This document shows, piece after piece, positions 15,724 through 27,889 of a stretch of 64,000 nt of DNA (position 1 is its first letter; each line of letters begins with the position of its first letter). Source of the DNA: Daphnia carinata. Lineage: Eukaryota > Arthropoda > Branchiopoda > Diplostraca > Daphniidae. The translations under genes and the position numbers were made by a program. Location of the stretch: contig NC_081332.1 of NCBI RefSeq assembly GCF_022539665.2, positions 1,447,773 through 1,511,772 of the forward strand, in the 5' to 3' direction. The notes beneath the pieces were generated by a model, which saw only the letters and a list, made by a program, of their open reading frames with translations, did not search any database and had not been told where the DNA came from.

Positions 15724-17017
15724 TGTAGGTATGGAAAGACGAAGAGGGGGAGGGGAAAGGACATCTCCCGAGGAGCCAGTGTCAAAACGCTGAAAGATTT
15801 ATCGTCGGATGAGGTCACGGGGTCAACGGCGGACCCCGATCGCTGCGTGGAACCCCAAGAAAACGCACACGACCACAGCTGTGGCCGTTGTCCGTTTTCT
15901 TTTTCCAAAAATTGTAGGCGAAAAATTAAAAAAAAAAAAAAAGAAAAAATTATTATTATTTTTTTTTGTTTTGTTTAGTTTTCTTTTTTTCTGGTGGGGT
16001 AGGTAGGGTAGGTAAGGGGGAGGATTTTAGCATATGACCAACGCAGCGGGAACGACGCGACATGAACGATGCAAACAAGTTGTGGGATGGATAAAAAAAA
16101 AAAAAAAAATCGTGACTTTAGCCGGGCTGAATCGTCGTGTGCGACACCTGCCGACACCTTTGATATTTTCCCTCCTTTTTTTTTTTTTTGGAAACTATTA
16201 CGATTATTATTATTACTACTATGCGATGCATAATTCATCAGCGAGGCGCTGCTTCTGCGGACGAGTGCGTAACATGGCGCTCCAGTGCGTATCTACACCA
16301 TTTTAAGAAAGGGTCAACAAGTTCGCCGCTTTATGAATAAACATTTTCTCCTCCTCCCCGCTTTTTTTTTTTTTTTTTTTTTTGCATAATAGATATCAAG
16401 TCAACCAACGTCCGGATTTTTTTTTTTTTTTTTTGGAAACGCACATTTGAAACGCCTTCGACTATTTCTTTTAAAATAGAGGGTTAAAAAAAAAAAGAAA
16501 AGGAATTTCATTTTTGAAAATGGCGCGCGTGGGCTATGCGACACAATACTTTGGAATGTTTTCACATCTTTTCCATTTCGAAAAAAAAAAAAAAAAATGA
16601 AATAAATTACGAAACAAAAAAAAAAAAAAAAAAAAAAAAAAGAAAGAAAGAAGAAGAAGAAGAAAAAAAAAAAAAGTTGGAAATACCCCCGTTGCGTTGC
16701 CAAACTGTAAAAAAAAGGAAGAAGAAGAAAAAAAAAAAAAAAAAGGAAATATTTATATATATGTACAAGCACCGGGGTGTTTTGTTACGCTGACGGCATC
16801 CCGTTGAGCGGCAAGCGCGTCTTATAGTAGAAAAAAAAAAAAAAAAAGAACTTCGTGAGTTTTCTTTCATGGTGTTTTTTTTTTTTTTTTCTTCTTCTTC
16901 TCCTTCTTTTTGCCTGTGCTCCGCGTGACGTACACTATCGTTGGAATACACGCAGTTTTAGGCCCGTTGCACTCGGTGCTATACTGCTGTGCGCAAAGCC
17001 TTGCCCCGCTCCCATAA

Positions 17018-17049
<32 letters not shown>

Positions 17050-18202
17050 TCTTTTTCTTTTTTGAAGCACGAAAAATGTAAGCGACTTTACGTTTTTTTT
17101 TTTTTTGTTTCTTTCTTTACCTCACTTTTTTTTTTTATTTCTATTGCGCAAAAAACATTTTTTTTTGATTTTTTATTGAAATGTTTTTTTTATTAAGAGT
17201 TTTGATTCGATATCGATACGAGTAATAAATGGGCCGTGACGGTTGCGCCCGTGCCGCAGGGTGTTTGCAACACGTAATTCAATGTTTCGATATCGAGACA
17301 ACTGTGATGAAAACAGAAAAAAACAAACAAAAAACAATAGAACAAGAATGTGTTCCATTTCTTTTTTTTCTTTTTTTTTTTGGAACTTTAAATATAAAAA
17401 AAAAAAAAAAATGGAACATTCTCTTTGCTTCCATTTATACGTATGAAATATGTGTTCTAATGTCTATAATAGCCTTAAAAAAAAAATAGAAAAAAAAAAA
17501 AAAAAAGATAAGAACGTAGACATATATAGCTACCGAGCATGGTGGACGCTATTCGAACAATGTCGTCGATGACGTGCTGGCATGCGCCTCGTTCTCTTTG
17601 TGCCGCACTCGTCAGGGCGCATCGTGTTCACGTACCATCCTCCTCCTCCTCCTCCTCTATATGCAAATGAATTTCGGTGCTCGTTTAGGGCAGAGGCCAG
17701 CCAAACGGAGCACGAAAACAGTCTAAAATCCATGTCGATGAGCGAATCAAAATGTTGCCGATTTTTCGAATTGTTTTCTACAGTTTTGACACATTTTTCT
17801 TTTTTTTTTTCTTTTTTTGATTTTTTTTTTTTTTTTTTTCGAAATTAATTTTTCAAGTTTGGCCAACAGCGGAATGTTTGATCTCTTTTTGGGATTAAAA
17901 AAAAAAAAAAAAACCATTTCTCTTTGTCCTTTTCAGCTTGTTATGCGTTATTTGTTGGCTTGTTCCAAAACACATTTTGTTTTGTTTTTATTTTTTTATT
18001 TTTTTTTTTTAAACAAAAAATATCGTCTCGTATTTGAAAGAAACTGAAAATCCAAAAAGAATTTTTCAAAGAAAAATTCCGTTCTCTTCTCTTTTTTGTA
18101 TATATATGTTTTTTTTTAAATATTTTCAATGTTTTTTTTCTTTTTCTTTTACAAATTTTTTTTTTTTTTGTGTTTCGAAAAGAAAAAGAAAAAGAAAAAA
18201 AA

Positions 18203-18240
18203 AACAACACAACACAACACAACACAACACAACACAACAC
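18203..18240. repeat. AACAC pentanucleotide array
   Basis: About seven tandem copies of the pentamer AACAC follow a purine-rich (AAAAAG) stretch. It is the only clear pentanucleotide array in this compartment apart from TTTTA-type runs near 21017, 22228 and 23053. Confidence 0.9.
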
Positions 18241-19041
18241 AGCGCTAGGGTTCCGTGTTGTTGCTTCGTGAGTTATAAGACGGACACGGATGGCCCCAAA
18301 TTACAGGGTTGCCTCAGCACCCCACCTAAGGGCTTCTTCTATACACTCCTTTACGTTTCTTTCTTTTCCTTTTCTTTTTTTTTTTTTCCTTCATCTTTTA
18401 TTATTATTATTATTTTTTGAAAAAAATCTATTTTCCTCGTCTCTCACCTTTTTAAATAAAAAAAAAAAAAAGAAAAAAAAAAGAAACGTACTGGCCAATT
18501 TTGATTTTAAAAAACGGACGTACGAAAAACTGTCGTTTTGCCAGTGAAACGCGTTTCGAATGGTTGACGAAATGCAAAAAAAAAAACAAAGAAAAGATAA
18601 ACGCTAATATAAATGGCTATGACGTCATAATGCGTTTACCTGCAGCGTTTCTAGGTGATAAGAAAAGAGAGGCGCGTGCGGCAGATGTGAACGACAGGAA
18701 TTAGTTTTTTTTTTTTTTTTTTTCTTCCCCCGTCTGTTGCAAGTTTGAATTGATTTTTTTTTTTGCCATTGGACGTCCTCCTGTGTTGAAGAAGCTCTTC
18801 GACACGTATCGGCCCCTTAACGAAGCAGCAGGGGCTTTTCTCTTTTCGTTTTAAATAATACGAGCAGCTTCCTTATGGGCTGCTCGTTGATGGATGGATA
18901 ATATGTGAAACGTCTCTAGATATAAATCAAACTATTCTTGCCCCCCCCCCCCTCCCTTACCCACATCTCGCGAGATGATATATAACCATCGGCAGGCATC
19001 TATACACACCTGCGCGTATATCGATAGCCAAACAACCCGCT

Positions 19042-19044
<3 letters not shown>

Positions 19045-19080
<36 letters not shown>
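19045..19080. repeat. Poly(T) tract of 36 bases
   Basis: A pure 36-base T run and one of the longest homopolymers in the window. Further long T tracts lie at about 19150-19195 (interrupted), 21488-21519, 23767-23790 and 23966-23995. Confidence 0.9.
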
Positions 19081-19245
19081 CTTCCGACCAATTAAAAGGA
19101 AATCAGTTGGACAACATCCACTAAAGAATCTCTTGTTCTTCTTCTTTTTTTTTTTTTTTTAATGGAGGGATTTTTTTTTTTTTTTTTTTTTTTTTCCGAG
19201 TTGTTGGTTTTAATGAGACCCGACCAAACCCCCTCCACCATTTTA

Positions 19246-19248
<3 letters not shown>

Positions 19249-19280
<32 letters not shown>
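19249..19280. repeat. (GT)n microsatellite
   Basis: Sixteen uninterrupted GT dinucleotides. Confidence 0.95.
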
Positions 19281-19282
<2 letters not shown>

Positions 19283-19851
19283 CCCTCCGAAAAGGTAAAA
19301 GAAACTACGTCAAATAGTTTAACTGATGTGGCTTATTGTTTCCGGTTCATGGAGGCCCGCGATTTCACATTTTGAACTGAGATCCTGAGATACATCACCC
19401 CGCCTTTTCGGATTGTTCTCGTCTCCCTACACCCGACTCCTCCTCCCTTATGTCCATTGTGTTTTTTTTTTGTATTTTTTTTATTTTTAAATGGGGAGGA
19501 GGGATTCTTTTGTTTTATGCCATAGAAATTTACCGAGTTGTTTGAACTCTTTTTTTTTTTTTTTTTGTGCTAAAGTCAAATGTTTTAAAAAGGACAAAAC
19601 ATTGACTAATAAAAGAAAAGAAGCTTTAAATGAGGTCAATGTTAATAATAAAGCAAACAAAAAAAAAAAAAATCTCGATAGGTCGTTGACTTGATCATCA
19701 ATTTCTTTTAGCCGGTCGCTCCTAACTCATAAGTTGAAAAGACGATTGAAATTGTGCAACTGTTTTGATCGATTTATAAAACTTGGTTTTCATTTGAAAT
19801 GATTTGTTTGTTTTGTTTTTTTCTTTTTTCTTTTCTTTTCAAATGTTTCAG

Positions 19852-19921
19852 GTGGAAATAAGGAGGAGACTTTCATTGTCGAAATGGACGGACGTGTGTT
19901 TCTCCCACTGCGAGTGTCTAC
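19852..19921 (+). other. Candidate isolated internal exon
   Basis: A 70-bp segment is bounded by a textbook acceptor (long pyrimidine tract ending TTTCAG at 19851) and a strong donor (TAC then GTAAGT at 19922). Two of the three + frames are open; one begins GNKEETFIVEMDGRVF and the other VEIRRRLSLSKW. It contains no homopolymer, unlike its surroundings. No neighbouring exon can be linked with confidence; a possible acceptor at about 23099 (TTTTACAG) lies downstream. I do not recognise the peptide, so this is a splice-signal observation only. Confidence 0.3.
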
Positions 19922-21332
19922 GTAAGTTATGAAATGCAATTCTCCATCATTTTTTTTTTTTCCCTTTTAAAACAAAAAACAAAAAAAACAAAACATGTTA
20001 TTCCAGATTTGCTGCGGTCGTAGATTTTTTTTTTTTTTTTTTTGGCTTTTTATATTGCTGGCAAGGGCGGGATTTGTTCATTAGTTTCCAGACTTGTCTG
20101 AAACAATTCTTCTCCGTCTCCTCCTCCTTCTTGTCGTCGACTCTTCTCTCTCGTTCTTTTCACCTCTTCAATTTCGATTTGATTTTTTCTCTCTCTCTCT
20201 CTCCTTCTTCTTGCCTCTTTTGTGGGGTGAAACGCAAATCTTATTGCCGACTCGCATTCCTCCTATTAGAATATCGGCCCGTTCTATTTTTTTTTACAAC
20301 CACCTCCGCCTTCCCCAACCCTCCAAAAAGAAAAGAAAAAAAAAAAAAAAAAGCAGCAGCCATCAACTCCACCCACGCCACGCTGCCGTGGCCACTACTC
20401 AAGAAAAGATCCATTTCCCGCCCACCCCTCCAAACGATTAATTTTCATTTGCTTTTGCTTATGGTTGACACGTCCAGCTCTGCCAATTTCAATATCGGGA
20501 CACTGCTGCCGCCTGTTTTGCGCAAGCCGCCATTTTTCAATTGATTTGATATGGGGGGAGAAGAAGAGTTTTTCTGCGGAGAAAGCAGAAAAAGGTGTAG
20601 GCAACATAAGAACGGTGTGTTACGTGTTCCTTTATCTCGTTTAAAGAATGTTTTGCTTGACAGTGTTTGACCACGCAAGCGCTTGCGTATTTCACGTAAA
20701 AATGGGGAGGAGGGGGGGGGGGGGAGCGGCAGCAGCATCCAGCAGTCCGTTTCTTTGAAAATGACGTGCGATGCGAATGTTTGATTTATCGTTATCAAGG
20801 AAAAAATAAAAAGCCGCACACGGTGATTGAGTGCTATAATTTTCATCTACATTCGATATATACGTCCAGAGAGTTTTGAAGCCAACATTCTTGCATCGAT
20901 TCTTTACGGCGGCCTTCTTCTTCTTCTTCTTCTTCTTCTATACAACAGCGAACCGTATGGAACACACGTCCATACTCGTCGAAAAACCTTTTCTTTCTCT
21001 TCAAAACAAATATTTATTTTATTTTATTTTATTTATTTATTTATTTTTTTTCTTTTTTCAAGAGATAAGAAACTGTGCGTGTATGCTCGTTAGCCGCATC
21101 ATAATTATACCCCCTCTGCGCGCGCTCTTCTTTTCTTTCTCCACTCTAAAAAAAAAAACCGTTTGTCTTGTTCAAGAAAAACTGGGCAAAAAAAAAAAAA
21201 AAAAAAAGAAAAAATGAGACGGCCATAGAATTTCTCTGAGAAAAAAAAAAAAAAAAGAACTGTGGCGGTGTGTTGTGCCTACATGTCCGCCCGCATTTGC
21301 ATAAATAGGACTATTAGTTAATTGTTTTGCTG

Positions 21333-21370
21333 CCCCCCCCCCCCCCCCCCCTCTCTCTCTCTCTCTCTCT
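21333..21370. repeat. C19 homopolymer joined to (CT)n
   Basis: A run of 19 C residues (21333-21351) passes directly into about ten CT units. The whole 38-bp block is homopyrimidine on the + strand, a composition able to form triplex or i-motif/G-quadruplex structures. Confidence 0.9.
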
Positions 21371-21484
21371 ATCCATATGATCTGCCTTCCACACACATCT
21401 ACGCCTTTCTTTCTTCTTTTCAAACTGGCAACTTCACAACTGTGTCGGTTTTCGAGTTCTAATCGTCGGCGGTCGGTCATCTCT

Positions 21485-21519
<35 letters not shown>

Positions 21520-22707
21520 CCCCAAGCAAAGATGGATACGTACCTGTGCGCGCCGTGCCTACGTGTCCCGGCTCTTCTTTTGCCTTTTTTTTTTTTTTTT
21601 TACACCTTTCTAATCAAGCCCGAAACGATGGTCGAAAAAAGAAAAAGAAAAAGGCAAACAAAAAAACAAACAAAACAAAACGAGGAACTTTGCGGCATGA
21701 CAGTGGCCGCAGAGTTTTTGTTTGTTTTTTTTTTTTTTTTTTTTTTCCTTCCATCTATCCAGCACCCATATGTTTTTTTTTTGTTTTTTTTTTGGCCGCC
21801 TCCAAAAAACGCGCATAATCAACACCACATTCTATGTATAGCAGCAATAGGCAGAAAATTCGAAATTCGCGCTTGTAGTACGGCTAGACAATGTGCGTTT
21901 TGTTTTTTTGTTTCAAATGTTGCGCTTCGTTTGAACGCGTTTTCACGGCTTCGATCGAGCGAAACTCTTGATTTGTAATGATTCACTGTTCATCTTCTAC
22001 AGCGGAAATTGCACTTTACTTTGTTTCTTAAAATAAAAAACACAAAAAAAAGCTCGTACTACGTAGGGAAAAAAAAAAAATTCAAATAAAAAGGAACGAT
22101 GATGATGAATGACATCGAATACGTCGGGTTTTGCTTTCTACAATTTCCTCACGTAAGTGAAAGGGCAGGCGGGGGACCCCGAGTTTGAAAATTCCGCATG
22201 GTCTTTCTCTTGATTTTTCCTCCTTTATTTTATTTTATTTTATTTTATTCTTTTTTTTTTTTGTTTTGCTTTCGATTGGTTGCAGCACTCGCCGATGATG
22301 AACGTAAAAGTCTGCGGCACAGAGTGCGTGTGCATCTCATTCGTGCCGTGGCATAAAAGATCTATAGGATATACACAACTCTCCTATAGGCTATATGCAA
22401 CAGAGAGAGAGAGAGAGAGAGACACGAATCCTCCATCATTTTTGACATTTTCCAATTTGGCATTTCACCCACGCAGAATAGGACGCAGACAATACACCTT
22501 GTTTTCTTTTTTTTTCTTTTTTTTTTTTTTTTTTATATATCCAACAAGTTGTCTGAGCTTTGCAAGGCAAAAAAAAAAAAAACAAAAAAAAACAAAAAAA
22601 CGAAGGGGACGTTTGAGGCTTGATGGCCGGACTGGCTAGATTCTGCCGCGCTCCATGCATCTCTTGTTTTCTCTCGATTCATTTCTTTTTCTTCGAGTTG
22701 ATTTTTT

Positions 22708-22738
<31 letters not shown>

Positions 22739-22902
22739 TGTTGGTGTTGTTTTGTTTTGTTTTGTTTTGTGGTTGGCAAGGAGAACTGTTGTATAGCCGC
22801 CGCTGTTGTGAATCCATTCACCCAAAGTCTCGAGTTGCTGCTTATTTCTTTCTCGCCAAACGATCCATCACATTCAATGAAATTCTACAAAAGTTCTTCA
22901 AC

Positions 22903-22906
<4 letters not shown>

Positions 22907-22947
<41 letters not shown>
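22907..22947. repeat. (CT)n microsatellite
   Basis: About 20 uninterrupted TC dinucleotides, followed by T-rich sequence. Confidence 0.95.
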
Positions 22948-22951
<4 letters not shown>

Positions 22952-23301
22952 CCTTCTTTCGATGCGAACCCACTTTTTTCTTTTTTTTTTTTTTTTATTT
23001 TTTTTACCTGGTTGTATATTCTCATCGCTTTTACCTTTCCATCTTCTTCTTTATTTTATTTTATTTTATTTTTTTTTTTTTTTACCTTGTCTTTTACAGG
23101 ATATGGCCCAAAGGCTTGACACAGTTCCTCACCTGCCCGTCAGATAGCGTTGCAGCACAGTGCAGCTTTTTCTGTGCGAAATGGATGATGCCATTTTGAA
23201 CAAGAAAAACAATCAAACCTTGGGCGAGGAAACTAAAATGAGACGAAGAAGATTTTCAACGATTCACGTCTCATCGTGGCCAACTAAAAAAAAAAAAAAA
23301 A

Positions 23302-23334
<33 letters not shown>

Positions 23335-23964
23335 AGAAACGGCTGGATTGGTTTGGTTTTTGGCCGCAAAAAAACTCGGCGTAACAACTGAAATCCAGAT
23401 TTCGGTGTGACCCTTGCGCACAACTACGCCAAGTACGAAACTCAATTTTCTAGTGTTACATCATTTTCGTTGGTCGACGTTCGCTGATGCCGTCTGCAAA
23501 ATCGAATAGCCATCGATCACGGTGGTTGTGTGCGTAGGGCACCGATGTCGGGCTCTGGCAACATCGTTGTGCATATAGGCCTCTTTCTTTACGATATCGT
23601 TCCGTATGTATAATGTTTAATAATACGCAAAGCAACACTATTTTTTTTATTTATTCCACAGTAGCCGAGGCCAGTGTTGAATCATGGCCGAGCGTCATTT
23701 ACCGACGTCCGTCATTTTCCCGAAAAGCTCGAGTCGAGTTTCATCTTTGATGGATCGATCGGAATCTTTTTTTTTTTTTTTTTTTTTTTTCTTTTCTTTT
23801 CTGTTCTTTTCTGTTCTTTTCTCCCCCTCCCTCTCTTTTTTTTTTTTTTTTTTTTTTTTTTCCGTTCCATGGCGCACGACAGACGCCAGTTAATGCTGCG
23901 TTGGAACGCGCGCGCCTCTGGATCATCAGACTTCATCATTTCTTCTTCTTTTTATTTCTTTTTT

Positions 23965-23995
<31 letters not shown>

Positions 23996-24474
23996 CCGTT
24001 GATTTTTAAAGATGAGAAACTTATTCAACGGGTATCCATTTTCCCAACTGGTGTTACACGATTCCGTATCGATATAATTACTCAGTGTGAGCGTTTGGCT
24101 TTTGTTTTTTTTTTTTGTTTTTTTTGATAGAGCTTCCGTCATCCCCCCGCACGGATCCTCACCATTTTCTCATCTTTCACTGTCTCGGCCTTTTTGTATT
24201 TTGTATTTTGTATTTATTTCTTTTTTTTTTTTTCTATTTTTTTCTTCATTTTCGTATTCCTCCTACCTGACGTTGACTGTTGCCCCCGCTTACACGTCAA
24301 CATCAAACAGAAGGAAAATCTAATAGTTAACGCTGAATGCAATTCGGGCCAAGCGCAGTTGAAATCAACGTCGCAGTTGGGATCACGACAGTTGTCCATA
24401 GTTTTGAACAAACACGAAAACTAAAGCTCAGCTAAAAACACGAATGACTTTTTGAAAGAGTCAAAAAATCAAAT

Positions 24475-24968
24475 CTAAATAACTGAAGGTGCGAGAAGAG
24501 TCTTTTGGAGACGCGACGCAACCGACAATTCAACGAGGAACGTGATCAAAGAGAGGCTGCAGCCCAGGCCGAGGACGATGAACGATCCGGCCATGTCGTA
24601 AAGAGTCAATTGGCTCGTCTTTGGACGATAAACTTGCCTCGCCAAACACTTGCCGATCGATTTGTAGTAGCCCCTGGTGATTTGCGAATAGAGGCCCGTT
24701 TCGCGCATCCGTTGAAGCCTATCGTCCAATTTCAGAGCTGTAGTAGAAAGTCGCTCATTGTTCTCATCGCATTTTGTTAAATACCCCTTGTTGATGGTCG
24801 AAAGATGGGGCAAGTGTTTGGCTACGCCAAAGCTCCACACTTGCGAGTAATCGAGTTCTTTGCCGATAGTTAGACGACATTCTCCCTGGTGTTCCATCAT
24901 GCTCTTGTACACGAGCACTTCTCCCAGTCTCTTTACCTTAACAAAACGAACAAAAATTGAATCGAAAT

Positions 24969-25038
<70 letters not shown>

Positions 25039-26588
25039 TTTTTGTTGCAGATTAAACTGACTTCGACGTGAGCGCAGCATCCTGAATGCAAAACCCTTTC
25101 CAGTTCGCCAGGTAAGGTCAACAAAAGATCGTCGGGGTTGCGTCTCAGAGAATCTCCCAGCGTTTTCAACGCTCCCGTCTTCGAATTCTTTTTTAAAAAG
25201 AAAAATGACGCATCAAAAACATCGAAGAGTTCAAAGTAAAGTAAGAAAAACGTAAATTATCATTTGATTGAGACCAAAATAATATCGGCAGAAATGCTTC
25301 CTCTAGGCACGGTCACTCGCAAACTGCTACTGGCTGCGAGCTCTTGCCAAGTGTTGACCACCGATTCGTATTTGGACAGCGAAATGTACGAGACCAGCGT
25401 GCTGTTGTAGGCGTAGACCAGGACGAAAGCGATGAGACACCAAGAGCCGGCCGCGAAACGCATCGATAAACGACTGCACTGCATGTAACCCCCTGTCATG
25501 TTTTGAACTCGTTGTTTTTGTTTTTTTTTTGTTTTTTTTTTTAATGACCGAGAGAATTGTTCTATGGAAAACGGTGTACCTTGCGATGTGATGACAACGA
25601 GCGCGTACCACGCGTTGTCTGCCAACACCTGCACGTTCGTCTGTCCTCTTCCTTCAACGGCCCGTCCAGCACAAATTTTAACGAGGCTCAACGTGAGCGC
25701 CGTAGCGGCTAACGCGACGAATATCAGGTACCACACCTATCGGTGTTTCCAATGTCGTTTATAAAATTTCTATTTCTATTTCTATTTCATCTTTTTTTTT
25801 TTTTTAATTTGCTCGTCTACCGTTGGCTGGAACGGTTTGATGGGCGCCAGGAAACGGTTGTGAATCTGCGGCATCGGCTGGATCATGGCGAACGTGAAAA
25901 CGGAAACAGCCGTCGTGAAATCCATGTAGGCCAGGCGTTCAGCAGTGGGCGTGATGAGCCGTCCGTTTATATCGGCGTTCTTGTTACGGACGACGATGAT
26001 CGGTAATAACGATTGAATAAATTGCAATCATCATCGTTTTGATAATATTGTGCGATTTACCTTCTGTAGGAGTTGGTCGATCATGGCAGCATCGATCGAT
26101 CCTATTCGCTTCACCATAGTCGGCGTGACTTCCACGAACGAGTACCTGCGTATGTTCGTTCATCGCACAAAAAAAAATAATAATCGCAAGCGTGTGATTA
26201 CCGTCTATATAGTTCGTAACAAAGTTTTCGAAAAATCGAGACTGACGTGAAGTTCATGGACTTGGACAAAAGATCGAAGACTTCCTTCGGGAAACCGACG
26301 TAGCGGACGAGACTCTCGTTGGCTGCATTTCGGATGATTGAGAAAATGGGGGGCTCCTTTAATTCAAACGTGAGATGGCTATCGTTTTGAATTGATCGAC
26401 ATCAAAAGAAGAACAAAAAAACAAAAAAACAAAAAACAAAAAAAAGAACTTACGTGATAAGCGACGATCCTCAAATACTCTCCGGTCATGGCTTTCATTT
26501 GATTTCGTTGCTTGATGTTGCCTTCGCATTTAGCTGAAAACAGGTAGACCATCAACGCCGTAGCTGTAAAGGCCTGGACGAATCTCAT
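24475..26588 (-). CDS. Ionotropic receptor (iGluR superfamily, IR-like)
   Basis: Eight exons on the minus strand: 26588-26454, 26356-26247, 26145-26061, 25979-25821, 25736-25580, 25507-25275, 25187-25062 and 24936-24475 (TAG). Phases agree at every junction and give about 488 residues. It starts with a signal peptide (MRFVQAFTATALMVYLFSA, residues 1-19), then the first ligand-binding lobe (about 39-160), TM1 (164-186), a pore-like loop (about 204-213), TM2 containing YNSTLVSYIS in place of the iGluR SYTANLAAF motif (about 230-258), the second lobe, and TM3 (452-474). There is no long amino-terminal domain, which is typical of divergent chemosensory IRs rather than synaptic receptors. The likely role is a ligand-gated cation channel in chemosensory neurons (family inference; ligand unknown). 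All introns are short and several are mostly A/T homopolymer. A TATTTAAG element on the minus strand near 26697-26704 could be its promoter. Confidence 0.85.
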
Positions 26589-26696
26589 GATGGTGATCTT
26601 GCTGGGTTTTTTTTTTTTTTTTTTTTTTTTCCCAACGTCTTGTGTCGACTCAATTCTCGTGTCAAATTTGGGATGGCAAGTGCTCAGCGTACGCGT

Positions 26697-26704
26697 CTTA
26701 AATA
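26697..26704 (-). promoter_or_regulatory. Possible TATA-like element of the ionotropic receptor
   Basis: On the minus strand the sequence reads TATTTAAG about 110 bp upstream of the receptor ATG, with a T/A homopolymer between. Spacing allows a start site near 26670. This is suggestive only. Confidence 0.3.
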
Positions 26705-27889
26705 GTAGCTGGTCATCAGAGGTGCTTTTCCATCGTGACTGTTATGTGATTGAACGTGATCACGCCGGTGCAGAGTAGAATTTCATATCGGATTTTCTGG
26801 TTTGACCTCGTGCACCCGTTTGGAACGCAGTTTAATGAAATTGTTTGATTTTGACATTGATCACCAGTTGTATCGGCAGCCTTTTAATTCGTTTACTCGA
26901 GTCACGATGACAAATCGTTATGACAACGCAATTCTGCCTTTACCCACTTCATTATTGATGCATTGGATTCTACAAGAGCATCGAAATCAAGTGCCCAGCT
27001 GTCGCACTAAATTGTTAACTGCTGTGTTTCATGAACTATTGATCCTTGAACGATACCGATCACGTCAAGCGACTCATCGCCCGAGACACTAGTGCAATTT
27101 TTTGATGACCCCTCTTCCACGGCAGTGCTGTTGACAACATGTTCCAACTGTCAGCATTGATAATGTCGATTTCAAAAGGTAAGAAACCGTTTGAGACGCG
27201 TCCCGGCAATGAAGATGGTAACCTTATATACATATAAGTAGTAACCGTATCATGTTCGATTTGATTTATTCTTGTCCTTTGAGTTGTTCGACAAAGAGCC
27301 GCTCGACCTAAACACTTTCAAAATAGCAAGCAAAGAATATCCTAAATGAATGTGTTCCAGTTATTCAAGTTCAGAGTTCGAATTGAAAGTAGGTGGAGTC
27401 TTCATTAAATTAGGAAAATTATCACTAGATGGCAATGCGGCATGTCTACAAAATTACCGACACACACACACACACAAAAAAAAACAGGTGTTTGTGAAAT
27501 AGCGTTGCGTAACAAAGCCATATGCGTTTCTTCGGCCTTGAACATCGCAGTCCATGTTTTCTGCTTTACTGTTTACTTCAGTAAGTTTATAGACCTTTAC
27601 ATTACAACCTTTTCCTATTATTATACTCAAGTGTTCAAGTGTTCCTGGAGGTAGTAGCACTTGCAAAACAACGTAAGCTACATATGTTAAGCTCCAGTTA
27701 TGAAGTTTGGAGCTATTAAACGTGTCAAATACCGGAACAAACTGGCGATTTGGTACTGTACAGTCTCAGCACCATCAATGGAGCTTAACGTACGGAGCTC
27801 AAGCTCTTCCGTGCAGAGGGTACCTTCGTTGCTTCTGCTGGTGTACTGTGGTAGTAAAAACGAACTGATAACACCCTCACGCAAGCTAC
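26705..27889. other. Intergenic DNA upstream of the ionotropic receptor
   Basis: No gene can be supported. A 96-codon + frame at 26802-27092 has no recognisable domain, no good promoter and no splice support. A short CA microsatellite lies near 27460-27475. Homopolymer density falls abruptly here compared with the DNA to the left. Confidence 0.55.

Larger units (their letters stand above)
1..19851. other. Gene-poor homopolymer- and microsatellite-rich DNA
   Basis: I see no supportable gene in this stretch. It is packed with poly(A) and poly(T) tracts of about 8-36 bases, frequent short C or G runs (for example near 2036, 3500, 7079, 9857, 13614, 14450), and CA/GT, CT, GTT and CTT microsatellites. 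Open frames here are low-complexity Phe, Lys, Ser, Thr/His or Val/Cys translations of those repeats and have no recognisable domains. It could be intergenic DNA or a long intron of a gene extending outside the window; the exon-like segment at 19852 is the only hint of the latter. Tracts of T outnumber tracts of A on the + strand by eye. Confidence 0.7.
19922..24474. other. Homopolymer-rich DNA without a supportable gene
   Basis: This continues the low-complexity compartment. It contains a C19 run joined to a CT repeat (21333-21370), a long CT microsatellite (22907-22947), GT repeats near 22712 and long mixed A tracts at 23286-23331. Open frames are Phe- or Lys-rich and look like repeat translations. 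A pyrimidine tract plus TTTTACAG ends near 23099 and could be a splice acceptor, but the following frames show no family I recognise. Confidence 0.6.

Noticed and set aside
16401-17196. Overlapping open frames of 85-123 codons on both strands
   Set aside because: They are Phe- or Lys-rich translations of poly(T)/poly(A) tracts with no domain, promoter or splice support.
22655-23199. Frames of 154 and 162 codons, + strand
   Set aside because: They consist of Ser/Leu/Phe and Val/Cys repeats from the CT, GT and T tracts. The long length comes from microsatellites.
23283-23331. Possible poly(A) tail of a retroposed transcript
   Set aside because: Two long A runs are present, but there is no target-site duplication or coding body upstream; similar A runs are everywhere in this compartment.
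26802-27092. 96-codon + frame upstream of the receptor gene
   Set aside because: No recognisable family, no signal peptide and no promoter; it looks like a chance frame.
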